DNA of 64,000 nt, taken from Bretschneidera sinensis (taxonomy: Eukaryota > Streptophyta > Magnoliopsida > Brassicales > Akaniaceae). Shown in pieces: positions 42,012 through 54,409 of the stretch. The notes below the pieces were generated by a model. It saw only the letters and a program-made list of their open reading frames with translations, had not been told where the DNA came from and did not search any database. Where the stretch lies: contig CM043699.1 in assembly GCA_023935145.1 (NCBI GenBank), forward strand, positions 65,258,138-65,322,137. The letters run 5' to 3'. Made by a program: the position numbers and the translations under genes. The first letter of the stretch is position 1. Each line of letters starts with the position of its first letter.

Positions 42012-43257
42012 TGTTATGAGTTTTAAATTACTCGCAAGCGCACGAGTCGTTTGCAATATAGTGTTGTGCATGTGCGAGGTCGAATCCACAGGGAATTGCG
42101 TTGTGAAAATATTTTTATCTAAACTAAGCCTATTTTAACCTAGTTCCGAATTTTGTATTATATTGTGCAAAGAAATATAAACTTAAACTAAATTGGTTTA
42201 AAGCAAATGATAAAAAGACTAAGGTTTCTGAATCCACCCCACCAAAGTAAAGCATATATTTTCATGTTCTATATAAAAGTAATCAAAAAATTCCATGAAT
42301 CCAACTTTAAAAAAAAAACAATGAATATCCCAATTAAACCAAAAGCATCTAATGTATCCGCTTTTAACAAATCACAAAGGAAATCCAATTTAATCAAAAA
42401 TGATTCGATATATCCATCAGATGAAACACAATGAATATCCAATTTAACAATTAAAAGCAATCAATCATAAGATTTACTCAAATAATTGAACAGAACATTT
42501 ATACTAAAAACATCATAATTATTATGCACAAATATGAAAATATAATGCTAAACAATAGAAAGGCTTCATCTTCAACCTTAGCTGAAGATTTTAGCCTCTC
42601 ATAATTATGAAACTAAAGTTCACAATACAAGTGCTAAACATTAAACTTTAAAACTAAATAAAAAGAAATAAATTACTATACATGGGAGAAATTTCACTTG
42701 TTGTTGGACGGCGCTTCCCCTCGTGGTAACAAAGCCTTCGGGATCCACCAGAATGCTAGCAGACATCCACTAGATTACACTAAATGGCACCAGGAATTGC
42801 ACACCGAATGATGAAATGAGATGGTGCTTTTATAGGGGGAGTCCCGAAGCACAATGGGTTGCAGATTCGATGTGGGATACTACTCGAATGCGCTCGATCG
42901 CAGATTGGTGCGATCGATCGCATGTCTTGTGCGCACGATCGCATGTGCACTCGATCGCATGCCTGATGCGCTCGATTGCAGGTGCACTGCACTGCAAAGA
43001 TTTCGATGTGGGATGTTGACCATGCACTCGTTCGTAGGCAGGTGCGCTCGATCGCATGTCTCGTGCACTCGATCGCACTAGGCATCCTCAGCTTTTGCTC
43101 TTGAAGCTTGACATCTCCTGAAATGCTTCATTTTCTCCACAAACCTATAAAAATACACAAAACACAGAAAATACATAAAATAAAGTGAAATAATACAAAC
43201 TATGAGCTTAACACATATAATTTAAGGGCTTAAATATGCAATATTTAGTACTCATCA
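42012..43257 (-). repeat. E5: 3' LTR
   Basis: In minus orientation begins TGATGAGTACTAAATATTGC at 43257 and ends AACTCATAACA at 42012. TATA box TATAAAA is the complement of 42828-42834. Just upstream of it in minus sense lies an array of GCGCTCGATCGCA palindromes (42884-43080). The U5 motif CCCTGTGGATTCGACC is the complement of about 42080-42095. Short ORFs read across this LTR are not genes. Confidence 0.93.
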
Positions 43258-44560
43258 AATACCCCCAAACTTATATTTTGCTATTCCCTTAGCAAAACAA
43301 CATAAAAAACTAAATGAAAAACAAAGAACATAAAGAAAAGTTCAATACTCATGGTATCCAAAAATTTAAGGAGCACTCAAAATCATGAAATTCGTTCATG
43401 AGCAAGCTTAAAAAATGTAACCCATCTTCACAATGAATAAGAATTTAAAACCTAATTACTTACAAGAGGCATGCTAAGACATCACAAGCTTGAATCAGTG
43501 TAAAGTGAATTAGCATATACTGATGAGGTTTCCAAATAAGTTCAATATACAATGTTTCCATATCTCAATATTCATAGAATTTATCATCGGAATGAACAAC
43601 GATGGTATAGTTTTATTTTATTTTTCAAGGCTCTGCTATGTTTAGTTCCCTTAAGCTTTCTAATTGGCCCATGTAACAAGTGTTGAGTCAATGAGTCCCA
43701 AACCAGATGGTTTTAGAGCATTAGGTATAAAGACACCCCTAAGGACTTACTAACTCGAGTAAAAAAGGCTACGAAACTAAACTGGCCTTAATGCTACAAA
43801 ATTTCCACCTTTTGACGTGAACACTCACTGTTTACTGAGGCAAGAGGTTCAGTTACTCAGCGAAAAATTTTGTAATGATCACTATGAATAAAATTCCCAC
43901 CTTTTGACGTGAACATTCACTGGTTACTGAGGCAATAGGTCCAGTTACTCAGTGGAAAGTTTATTGATGATGATCATTATTATTATTTTTTTTTTTATGC
44001 TTTTCTATGCCCAAGTGTTAATCCCACAAGTCATCCCATTTCAGTTAAGATAAGAAACATACACATTAACATCACATGTCATACCTCACACAAATATGTG
44101 CTAATGTGCACATGTTAGATTGGCTCAAACATGTGAATTCTCAAATGCCTAAAGTAAGTAACTAAAGTTTAAACTCTATCATCAGATCATGTGTTCAAAT
44201 TTTTAAACTCACCAATGAAATCACATCACAATTTTTTCAGATCAACCAAAATTTTCAGATGAACATGAACATGTATTTATCTTCACTAAAAAAAAAACAA
44301 CAAATTAGGACAAAGTGTGTGAATTGTGTCTCCTATACCGCCAAACTTAAATTACACATTGACCCCAATGTGTGAATAATATGGAAAGAGCTGACCTAGG
44401 GTATGGAGAACCATCTGGACTAGTATGGCTCGTAGCATACCCCCAAACTTGAATTGAAGTACGTGTTGTCGCTGAAAAATAAAGACTGGAAAACAAAAAA
44501 ATATTAGAAACAAACATTAATCATAAATATGTAAAATGATAAATAAACAAAAGGGATAAG
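43258..44560 (-). other. E5: 3' noncoding region and polypurine tract
   Basis: The complement of 43258-43272 is AAGTTTGGGGGTATT before the LTR. The region carries two copies of a hairpin-forming block (43826-43861 and 43918-43954), an A/T tract at 43978-43995, and an internal GTTTGGCGGTAT purine tract (complement of about 44335-44346). No gene seen. Confidence 0.8.
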
Positions 44561-44627
44561 CTGTGGGGTGCCTCCCATGAGCGCTAAGTTTAAAGTCTTC
44601 AGCCAGACTCTCTATAGTAGACGATAT
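44561..44627 (-). other. Conserved post-coding block (E5 copy)
   Basis: The complement of 44562-44609 reads GTCTGGCTGAAGACTTTAAA, then CTTAGCGCTCATGGGAGGCA and CCCCACAGC. The same block follows the coding region of E1, E2, E3, E4 and E6. TGGGAGGCACCCCA can form a small hairpin. Here, as in E1 and E3, it is in frame with the upstream stop codon (TGA at 44628-44630). Confidence 0.8.
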
Positions 44628-45912
44628 TCAATCTGAGTAAGTAGGATCCTCCAACAATATCGTCTCAATGTCTGGAATCTTCAACTCCAAGAATGGTTTT
44701 AGCCTCTATCCATTTACCTTGAAAGTGTTACCATTCTTTGGATCCTCAATCTCGATGGCCCCATGAGGAAAAACCGACCAAATAATAAATGGGCTTGTCC
44801 ATCGAGATTTTAGCTTACCTGGAAAAAGATGCAGGCGTGAGTTGTAAAGAAGAACCTTTTGACCCGGCTCAAAAGCTCATCTCAAAATGTTTTGGTCATG
44901 AGTCTTCTCCATTTATGCCTTGTATGACCGTGCACACTCATATGCATCATTCCGCAGCTCCTCTAATTCATTAAGTTGGAGCTTCCTTTGGGAGCCGACC
45001 TTAGAAAGATTGAAGTTCAGATGCTTAATAGCCCAATATGCACGATGATCCAATTCTACCGGAAGGTGACATGCTTTTTCGTACACAATACGATAGGGGG
45101 ACATGCCAATTGGCATCTTGAAGGCTATCCGATATGCCCATAGTGCATCAGTCAATCGCAGAGACTAATCCTTTCTACTAGGGTTCACAGTTTTCTCCAA
45201 AATTTGCTTGATCTCGAGATTGGAAATTTTCACTTGGCCACTCGTCTGAGGGTGATACGGGGTGGCAACCTTGTGTGTGATGAAATACTTCTTCATCAAC
45301 TGCTCAAAAATCTGGTTGCAAAAGTGCTTACCTCCATCACTTATGATTGCTCGAGGCATACCAAAACGAGTAAAGATAGTGTCATTCAAAAACTGGACCA
45401 CAACTCTGTGGTCATTGGTCTTGCATGCAACGGCCTCCACCTATTTGGACAGATAGTCCACAGCAACCAGAATGTACAAGTAGCCAAAGGAGTTTGGGAA
45501 CGGTCCCATAAAATCAGTACCCCACACGTCAAAAATCTCAATAATCAGGATAGGGTTGAGGGGCATCATATTCCTCCTAGAAAGACTCCCTAGCTTTTGG
45601 CAACGCTCACAAGATACGCAGTAGGTGTGAGAGTCTCGGAACAGGGTAGGTCAATAGAATTCACACTGCAAAATTTTCGCAGCGGTCTTTTTAGCACTGA
45701 AATGGCCTCCACAAGCATAATCAGGACAAAAGGCGATGACATTAGATTGGTCATGCTCAAGAATACACCTTCTAATGATCTGATTGGGATAATACTTGAA
45801 CAGGTAAGGATCATCCCAGAAAAAATGTTTAACCATGGCCAAAAACTTTGATTTATCTTGTCACCCCCAATGTAATGGCATTTGACCGGTGACAAGATAG
45901 TTCACTATATCA
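44628..45912 (-). pseudogene. pol: E5: integrase pseudogene
   Basis: Runs from about 45912 to the TGA at 44628. Zinc domain ACGGHFSAKKTAAKILQC and CERCQK (45640-45735). Core motifs [24 protein letters not shown] (near 45340) and [12 protein letters not shown] follow. The last catalytic Glu of the D-D-E triad is Lys (GQVK instead of GQVE), so the enzyme would be dead even with the frame intact. Trp codons are stops at about 45649, 45441 and 45162. The C-terminal part has LWAYRIAFKMPIGMSPYRI, LPVELDHRAYWAIK and, finally, ILLEDPTYSD. Confidence 0.9.
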
Positions 45913-47597
45913 GCAAACCATGGAGTGGGGTTGTGAGCAATGTGCATCAACTACTCCTCAGGAAAGGTCTCAGAAATGGGAGTGGTGGCCTTAGTGAAAT
46001 CCACAATTAATCTAGACAAATGGTCCGCCACCACATTTTTGGAACCTTTCTTATCCCGAATCTCTATGACGAACTCTTGAAGTAGCAAGATCCATCGGAT
46101 AAGATGAGATTTAGCATCTTTTTTAGAGAAAAGATACTTCAATGCTACATGGTCCGAGTAGATAATGACTTTAGATCCTAACAAGTAGGATCTGAACTTG
46201 TCTAATGCAAAAACGACTGTTAGTAACTCCTTCTCAGTGGTTGAGTAATTGAGTTGTGCGTCGTTTAGAGTTCGACTTGCATAATAGATAACATGGGGAA
46301 GTTTATCAACACACTGCCCCAAAACAACTCCAACAGCATAGTTTGATGCGTCACACATAATCTCAAAAGGCACACCCTAGTTGGGTGGCTGAATATTGGG
46401 TGTGGACGTCAGAATCTTCTTCAGATCCTCAAATGCTTTCTTACAATCTTCATCAAATACAAATGGGGCATAATTCAATAATAACTTGCACAAAGGCCTG
46501 GCGATTTTGCTGAAATTCTAGATAAATCGCCTGTAGAAGCCTGCATGGCCCAGAAAAGATCGAACCTCTTTCACTGTATGTGGGGGTGGAAGATTGGAAA
46601 TCAAGTCCACCTTCGCGTTATCGACCTCAATCCCCTGATGAGATACGGCATGCCCCAGTACAATACTTTGCTTAACCATAAAATGGCACTTCTCCCAATT
46701 AAGCACCAGGTTCTTCTCCTTGCACCGCACTAAAACCAAAGTGAGACGGTGCAGGCACTCCTAAAATGTTGAACCGAAGACGGAGAAGTCATCCATGAAA
46801 ATCTCTAAGAACCATTCTACCATGTCAGAGAATATGCTGACCATGCACCGCTGAAAAGTAGCGGGTGCATTGCATAACCCAAAGGGCATGCGAGGGCAGG
46901 TGAATGTCCCAAAAGGATAGGTAAACGTCGTCTTTTCCTGATCTTCGGGGTCCATGGGGACCTGGTTATATCCAGAATAACCATCCAAAAAGCAATAATA
47001 CTCGTGCCCAGCCAAACGCTCCACCATCTTATCAATAAATGGGAGTGAAAAATGATTCTTCCTTGTGGCAGTGTTCAGTTTACGGTAGTCTATACACACT
47101 TTCCACCCTCACTGAACACGAGTTGGCACTAACTCATCGTCCTTATTCTTAAGTACCTTTAATCCAGCTCGCTTAGGTATGACATGAATCGGGCTCACCC
47201 ACTTGCTATCAGAGATGGGATAAATGATCCCTGCATCTAACAGCTTAATTACTTCTACCCTCACAACCTCTTACATAGCTGGGTTGAGCCTTCTTTGTGG
47301 CTCCCTCGATGGCTTGGCATTCTCCTCCAAATGTATCTTATGCATTACCAACGAGGGGCTGATTCCCTTAATATCCTCTATAGTCCCGCCGATAGCTTCC
47401 TTGTGCTCTCTTAAAACATCTAATAATTTCTCCTCTTGAGCCTTACCCAAATCTGAAGCTATAATCACAGGCAAACAATCGGCTGGACCTAGGAACTTAT
47501 ACTTAAGATTATCTGGTAAAGGCTTAAGTTCCTTCTTGGGGGGTTCAAATGTTGCAGTCTCCTTCGTCTCATTGCTCTCCCGATGAGGAGACTCCAA
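45913..47597 (-). pseudogene. pol: E5: reverse transcriptase and RNase H
   Basis: From 47597 leftward: linker with KKELKPLPDNLKYKFLG, HKIHLEENAKPSREPQRRLN, stop near 47271, AGIIYPISDSKWVSP, a stop near 47100, then VCIDYRKLN, FLDGYSGYNQV, CPRMPFGLCNAPATF and the catalytic FMDD (complement of 46788-46799). LNWEKCHFMV and FLGHAGFYRRFI follow, then a stop at 46518. RNase H (46373-45951) shows [33 protein letters not shown] and ADHLSRL. Domain order is standard for Athila-like gypsy pol. Inactive because of about six stops, mostly at Trp or Gln codons. Confidence 0.92.
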
Positions 47598-48420
47598 AAT
47601 GGCACTAGCTTACTCGAGTAACTTATCTAAATCCAATCCTCTCCAAATTGAGCAAAGCGTGCCTCTAAGGGGTCCTCAATGCTTGCTTCATTCACAGTCT
47701 CCTCAACAATCTCCTCTATCAAGCATACATTTCTCACTTCATCATATTCTAGTGGTTGCCTAGTGATATCAAAGATATTCAACTCCACTATCATATTTCC
47801 GAAGGAAATCTTCATCACCCCTGTCCTATAATTGATCAGGGCGTTAGCCGTGGCTAAGAATGGTCGCCCTAGAATAATCGGTATCTGAATCCCTACATTC
47901 TGAACCGGTTATATATAAAGCACAATAAAATCCACTGGGAAATAGAATTTATCCACTTTTATTAAGACGTCCTCAACTATTCCCCGTGGTATTTTCACTG
48001 ACTTATCAGCCAATTGAAGCATCATGTTTGTGGGCTTCAGTTCTCCTAACCCTAACTGCAAATAGACTGAGTAAGGTAGAAGGTTCACACTTGCTCCTAG
48101 ATCCAAGAGAGCCCTCTCAATCTGGCTGACTCCTATCGTGCAAGAGATGGTAGGACACCCCGGGTCCTTAAACTTGATGGGTAGCTTGCACTGAAGGATT
48201 GAGCTAACCTGCTCAGTCAAAAATGCCTTCTTTGGGACATTCATCCTCCTCTTGATAGTGATCAAGTCCTTTAAAAACTTGGCATATAACGGCATTTGAT
48301 GGATGGCATCCAAAAATGGGATATTGATTTGGACCTGCTTGAATACCTCCAAAATTTTCTCATACTTCTCTCATTTCTTGGGCGCTTGTAATCTCTCAGG
48401 GTAAGACACTTTAAGTACAA
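47598..48420 (-). pseudogene. pro: E5: aspartic protease pseudogene
   Basis: The frame 48352-47909 has INIPFLDAIHQMPLYAKFLK, KKAFLTEQVSSIL, KFKDPGCPTISC, the active site ALLDLGASVNLLPYSVY (complement of about 48060-48110), then LQLADKSVKIPRGIVEDVL. It breaks after FIVLYI and resumes (about 47895-47627) with ILGRPFLATANAL and MKISFGNMIVELNIF. It processes gag-pol in active relatives. The catalytic Asp is kept. Confidence 0.88.
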
Positions 48421-48599
48421 GCGACCTAAGAGGGTCCTTCACAGTAGGTGTGGCTGTAGATGGCTCAGCATCTCTCTTTTCCTTGTTGCCACTTTCTTAC
48501 CCCTGCTACATAGCAGGGTTCTCTTCCACTCAATTGTCCACTTGTCTCCCAGACCTTAATGTGACAATCGAGTGCACTTGTTCCTCCCCGTGTGTAAGA

Positions 48600-50140
48600 G
48601 TTGATGAATTTTCAACTATAAACTATCCTTTCGGGTTGGGCACGGGCTGACTGGGGAATTTCCCCTTCTCTCTTTCACCCAAGTGACTTGCAATTTGCCC
48701 TATTTGACTCTCCAGTTTGGAAATTTCTTGGGTGTTTACCATTGTTGCACTCCTTACTTCGCTCATGGATTGGCCAATCATCTTCATGAACTCCTTAAGG
48801 GTGTCCTCTAGTGACTGTGAAACTGGTGCTGGCGTTTGGGTTGGAGCTTGGTAAGCAGGTAATGGTGCTGGATGGGTAGAGCGACCATGACTAGGAATTT
48901 GTGGGGTAAATTCATGAGGGTATTGATTTTGAGCATGATGCGGGGCTCCTCCCTGATTCATTGGTTGGCTCTACTTCCACGAAAAATTAGGGTGGTTCCG
49001 CTACCCTGGATTGTACATCTCGGAGTAAGATCCATTTGACTGCCTCTGATAGTCATTGAAAGCATTCACTTATTCCATAGGATACTCGGCAAAAACCAGC
49101 ATAAATGGACAATTCTATGCTAAATGCATGGGACTAGCACAGATGGAACAGCTCTCAACATTGAATGTGTTGGCAGCATTGATGGATTAGCCCACAGCGA
49201 GAGTGTCAATCTTCTTAGTGAGAGCATCTAACTTTATCATCAAATCAGTGTCTTCCCTGACCTCATAGATGCCTCCTTTCTTGGGAGGACAAATGGACTT
49301 ATCTCGACAGCTTGGAAAATCCCACTGCTGCGAGTTGTCGGACAACTTGTCCAATGCCTTGTATGCTTCCTGCCCCATTAGACTCAAGAATGCCCCCCTA
49401 TTCATAGACTCGATCATGCTACGGTTGGGTTGAGTCAACCCTTGGTAGAAGAACTGAACGAGTCTCCATTTTTCATATCCATGTAGAGGGCATCTGATCA
49501 GTAACTCTTTGAAGCGCTCCCAGCTCTCAGAAAACTTTTCATCCTCATCCTGAGTGAAAAAACTAATCTCTTTTCGGCACTCATTCACTCTAGACATTGG
49601 GAAAAACTTATGATAAAATTTGCTAAGCAGATTTTCCCAAGATGTAATAGACCAGGGCGTGTTTGAATCCGACCATGCCCTAGCTCTATCGTGAAGAGAA
49701 AAAGGGAAAAGTCAAAGATGGACTGACTCCTCAGAGAAGTTCTGAAACTTGAATGTTGCACAAATGTCTTTGAACTTCTTTACATGACTATAAGGATTTT
49801 CAAGATCTAAGCCATGAAATGAGGGTATGAGTTGGATGACATATGGCTTCAAGTCAAAATGGGTGGCATTAGTAGGTGGCAACACTATGCAAGAAGATTA
49901 ATTAGTCGCAACGGGTGCAAACAAATCCCTAAGGGATGTAGTGGAGTCCACGTTCCAAGCTCTAGGTTGCTTTACATGTTCCGGATGATTTGCATTCCTA
50001 AAATTTTCTCCCATCTCAACTGTCTTTCTTTCAACTGGTGCTCTTTTCTGTCTCCTAAAAGTTTTTTCTAAGTCGGGATCTAAATGCGTCAAATCTAAAT
50101 TTAGAGATCTCTGACCAAGTATACACCGCACTAAAAGCAC
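48600..50140 (-). pseudogene. gag: E5: gag pseudogene
   Basis: Starts at 50140 (MLLVRCILGQRSLNLD; another Met at 50017 gives MGENFRNANH). After a stop at 49898 it continues with HFDLKPYVIQLIPSFHGL, LFPFSLHDRARAW, and 136 open codons from 49597 (FTQDEDEKFSESWERFKELL, GGIYEVREDTDL). The zinc knuckle CSICASPMHLA-stop-NC lies near 49110-49160. Then come NHPNFSW and a Pro/Gln-rich C-part (48961-48623) with SLEDTLKEFMKM. Stops replace Trp, Gln and Arg codons. The E5 gag is more diverged from E1-E4 and G1 than they are from each other. Confidence 0.85.
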
Positions 50141-50386
50141 TAAAATAAACTAACCAGCAGAAACTATAGAACAAAATATAATAAATGCACAAAACAGCAA
50201 ACACACTATTCACAGAATGAGCCAACAAAATTTTGTAAATATATATATATTTTTTATTGAACAATACAAATAGAAATAAAATAAAATAAAATTACCAAAA
50301 ATAAAAATCAAACAAAAAATGCTAACTAACTAGTAGAAAAATAATATTAATTCAGACAAAAAATTAATTTTCACAAACCAAACAAC
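50141..50386 (-). other. E5: leader
   Basis: AT-rich, with a TATATATATATA run at 50239-50252. No gene; untranslated leader between primer site and gag. Confidence 0.7.
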
Positions 50387-50404
50387 TCCCCGGCAACGGC
50401 GCCA
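50387..50404 (-). promoter_or_regulatory. E5 primer binding site (tRNA-Asp)
   Basis: The complement reads TGGCGCCGTTGCCGGGGA, a few bases from the LTR end at 50411. Confidence 0.93.
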
Positions 50405-50410
50405 AAAACT

Positions 50411-51599
50411 TGTTGTGAATTTTAAATTACTTGCAAGTGCACGAGTCATTTGTAATATAGTGTTGTGCAAGTGCGAGGTCGAATCCACAGGGAATTGCGT
50501 TGTAAAAATATTTTTATCTAAACTAAGCCTATTTTAACCTAGTTCCGAATTTTGTATTATATTGTGCAAAGAAATATAAACTTAAACTAAATTGGTTTAA
50601 AGAAAATGATAAAAAGACTAAGGTTTCTGAATCCACCCCACCAAAGTAAAGCATATATTTTCATGTCCTATATAAAAGTAATCAAAAAATTCCATGAATC
50701 CAACTTTAAACAAAAAACAACGAATATCCCAATTAAACCAAAAGCATCCAATGTATCTGCTTTTAACAAATCACAAAGGAAATCCAATTTAATCGAAAAC
50801 GATTCGATGTATCCATCAAATGAAACACAAGGAATATCCAATTTAACAGTTAAAATCAATCAATCATAAGATCTACTCAAATAATTGAACAGAACATTTA
50901 TACTAAAAACATCAGAATTATTATGTGCAAATATGAAAATATAATGCTAAACAATGGAAAGGCTTCATCTTCAACCTTAGCTGAAGATTTTAGCCTCTCA
51001 TAATTATGAAACTAAAGTTCACAATACAAGTGCTAAACATTAAACTTTAAAACTAAATAAAAAGAAATAAATTACTATACATGGGAGAAATTCCACTCGT
51101 TGTTGGGCGGCGCTTCCCCTCGTGGTAGCAAAGCCTTTGGGATCCACCAGAATGCTAGCAGACGTTTACCAGATTACACCAAATGGCACCAGGAATTGCA
51201 CACCGAATGTTGAAGTGAGATGGTGCTTTTATAGGAGGAGTTCCGAAGCACAATGGGTTGCAGATTCGATGTGGGATACTGCCCGAATGCGCTCGATCGC
51301 ATGTCTTGTGCGCACGATCGCATATCTGATGCACTCGATCGCAGGTGCACTGCACTGCAAAGATTTCGATGTGGGATGTTGACCATGCACTCATTCGTAG
51401 GCAGGTGCGCTCGATCGCACTAGGCATCCTCAGCTTTTGCTCTTGAAGATTGACATCTCCTGAAATGCTTCATTTTCTCCACAAAACTATAAAAATACAC
51501 GAAACACAGAAAAGACATAAAATAAAGTGAAATAATACAAACTAAAAGCTTAACACATATAATTTAAGGGCTTAAATATGCAATATTTAAGACTCATCA
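50411..51599 (-). repeat. E5: 5' LTR
   Basis: In minus orientation runs from TGATGAGTCTTAAATATTGC (51599) to AATTCACAACA (50411). Nearly the same as 42012-43257, with about 4 percent difference over the first 350 plus-strand bases by eye. Its CGATCG-palindrome array is shorter (51286-51350 and 51400-51420). TATA box complement of 51227-51233. Confidence 0.93.
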
Positions 51600-52661
51600 C
51601 CACTCTACCATCAAACTTGAGCAACAAGGATGAAACCCTCAAGGAACAAGAGGCCCATGATGATTATTCTCCACCGGTGCCTTTCCCTCAAGCACTCCTT
51701 AAACCTAAGGAGATAAATTTAGCATCGAAATGTGAGATTCTTGAACAACTTCAGCATTTTAAAATTAACCTCCCTCTTCTTCGTTTTATAAAACAGATTC
51801 CCAACTATGCTAAAGTCATCAAGGATCTGTGCACACTCAAGAAGAGGCACCATGTGAAGAAGACAGCATTCCTAATAGAGCAAGCAAGTGTAGTAATTGA
51901 CAGCAAGACACCGCCCAAATATAAAGATCCGGGCCGTCCAACATTGGCTTGTCAAATTGGAAACAAATCTTGTGGCCAAGTATTGCTAGATTTTGGTGCT
52001 AGTGTGAACCTCATGCCATACTCCATGTACTTGCAGGTTTGTGTAAGTGAGATCAAACCAACCTCCGTGGTACTTCAATTAGCAGATGGATCGGTAAGAA
52101 AACCAAGAGGTATTGTAGAAGATGTTTTGTTGCAAATTGATAATTTCTACTATCCTGTTGATTTTTTGGTTTTAGATACTGTTTCTACTGTAAACACGGA
52201 GTCCAAAATTCCTTTGATACTTGGAAGACCATTCCTTGCCACTGCCAATGCCCTCATTAATTGTAGGAATGGCCTAATGACATTATCATTTGGAAATAGA
52301 ACTTTAGAGGTAAATGTTTTTCGAGTCTCAAAACAGCCACATGAAGAGGATTAGTGTGTCGATACTTATATGGTTGATAAGCTCAATTTGGAGGGTGAGC
52401 ACACTAAAGATAATTCTAACTCTTTGGAATTCCCTCCTAATACTTTTAAGTTCGATTATTCTTTAATTTATTCCCATGCCGTTAATGTTGTTGATATTTT
52501 TGATAAGTCACGGGAATTTATTAAGAAATCATGGCAACCATGCTTTGAGAAGTCACATGGATGTGAAAATCAAATACCCTACTGCTGATAGTGAGATGGC
52601 AACACCAAGAACACTTAAGCCACATGCGGTGGACTTTAAGTATTCCTTGCCAAAAGATTAG
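51600..52661 (+). pseudogene. pro: E4: aspartic protease with RT stub
   Basis: Continues the E4 gag frame after E5. About 250 codons are open to a TAG at 52352. Motifs are INLPLLRFIKQIPNYAKVIK, KKTAFLIEQASVVI, YKDPGRPTLAC, the active site VLLDFGASVNLMPYS (51980-52024, DFGA), VVLQLADGSVRKPRGIVEDV and LILGRPFLATANA. The acidic tail then has VDIFDKSREFIKKSWQPCFE. After a frameshift, KIKYPTADSEMATP (RT stub) and PHAVDFKYSLPKD end at 52661, as in E2 and E6. Confidence 0.88.
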
Positions 52662-54396
52662 CATTAAGGCCATTAAATTAGAGCCTCATCTTCAACACCA
52701 CAATGAGGCCAGCAGTGAGAGTGGTGCAGTGTCTGGCTGAAGACGTAAAACTTAGCGCTCATGGGAGGCAACCTACAACATATCCTTTTATTTTTGTTTT
52801 TGTTTTTCATATTTCTTTTTCTTGTTTATTATTTTTATTTTGTTGTTTTTCAGTTTTACTTTCGTATTTCTTTTTCAGGGATAAAGATACGAAACAGTTC
52901 AAATGGTGGTGCACAATTTTCAACTTCTGTGCACTTTTGGCTACAAAGGGAGTTTCCTTGACTTTTGCTTTCACATTTAGGAAAATGTTTATTTTAAGTT
53001 GGGGGTGGAGGAAACATATTCCTGTTTTTAATGTTCTTCATTGAACTGCTTGGTATCATTTTTCCCTTTTTGTGTGTTTTCAGCATGTTTTGTGTTAGCC
53101 TTAGGGTTAATTTACATGTCAATGATATAAACTTAATTGAGATAGAATATATAATTTAGAAGAAGTTAAATCTTGTTTCGGTTTGAAATTAATTTAAGCA
53201 TCAATCTTCATTTGGTTAGAGACTCTAGTTTATGGTAAGATAGTATGATTAGTCTTAAACATTTAGAAAAGTTTTATATGTGATTGTTTTGTGAATACTT
53301 TTGAGGTCTCGACAAGCTCTAGAACTTACTTGATAATCACTTGAGGTGAATTTCTAGAATGCACACTACTTAGGATATGATATAGGCCATTTTTGAACCG
53401 TTTGAGCCTTTCAAACTTACCATTGCTATATTTATCGCTAGTCACCTGTTTGAGCTTTTAAAGAATTTGGGCCTTGTTTCTTTCGATAACTTATTTACTT
53501 ACCCTTATGAGACTAAAATTATTTTATCCTTACCCTTCTTGTAAAAGAACTTAATTGTACACATTTGCTGAGAAGCACTTAAGAGGAGTAAAGATGGAAA
53601 ATATGAAAAAACTATTACTGCCATAACCCAAGTACATTAAAAAAGATAAGTTGGGGGTTGTGGAAAAGAAAAGAATGAAATAAGAGGTGAATGGTCTTAT
53701 GCCAAAATAAAGAAGAAAAAAAAGAAAAAAAAAAGAAGTGAAGGATGGCAAAGAAAGAAGAAAAGAAAGGAAAAGTGGTGACTTATCGAAGATATGCTCT
53801 TATAAAAAAAATAGTGATTTGTTGAAAGAAATGCTCGGAAAATGGTCGGAAGAGTTGGGTATTGAAGTAAGGTTATCCAGTGCTTAAAGAGTTGTGTTCA
53901 AAACTAAGAGATTAAGTTCTTTTACTTATTGAATCATTCCCGCTCTTTCTTAACCTTTACCTTAGCCTAACGTTACAAGCTTAGTAAAGACCTATTGATC
54001 CAATGTAGTGTGATTTTTTTCTAAAATAGTGGAGAGTGATTTGAAAAGTAAGCCTATGGATCTTGTTTATGTGATTGATGTCACACAATTTATTATGTTT
54101 CTAGAGGCCAAGACTTGTATTCACATATCTTATGCATAAAATCATCCGGATGTTCGAATTAATGGATTGTGGTAAGATGGATGTTAAGAATCGATAACAA
54201 TTTTAAGATTGATGTTTAGATTACTTTTGGACTTGGGTGAAATTTTAATTATTCTATGAGCCGTGTGTTATGTGCAATTTTTAAGACAAAAGTGAATTAC
54301 TCTTGGTTTAACACTAACATTGCTTTACTTTGTTTTGATTCCCACCGTAGAATTCATCTCTTGTTTCGTTTGAATTGCTAGGGACTAGCAATAAGC
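52662..54396 (+). other. E4: 3' region with possible small ORF
   Basis: The conserved block is 52731-52779. A frame of 113 codons (52703-53044) reads MRPAVRVVQCLAEDVKLSAH, a hydrophobic middle, FRDKDTKQFKWWCTIF and GWRKHIP, matching E1. The internal purine tract GGGGGTGGAGGAAAC is at 53001-53015. The rest (53045-54396) is noncoding, like E1 6780-8036, with purine-rich stretches near 53600-53830. Confidence 0.65.
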
Positions 54397-54409
54397 TAGT
54401 TGGAGGTTG

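Larger units (their letters stand above)
42012..51599 (-). mobile_element. E5: full-length Athila-like gypsy element, 9.6 kb
   Basis: Minus-strand element with 5' LTR 50411-51599, tRNA-Asp primer site, gag, protease, RT, RNase H, integrase, 3' noncoding region and 3' LTR 42012-43257. Duplication TCACT/CCACT. All enzyme domains are recognisable, but many frames are broken, mostly by Trp codons turned to stops. LTR ends are TG...CA. It is inserted antisense into E4. Confidence 0.93.

Noticed and set aside
42780..43085. Overlapping ORFs on both strands, Arg/Ser/Cys-rich (also 51122-51427)
   Set aside because: They come from the CGATCG palindromic array in the E5 LTRs, which is open in several frames at once; no protein family.
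45204..45593. 129-codon plus-strand ORF
   Set aside because: Shadow of the E5 integrase on the opposite strand.
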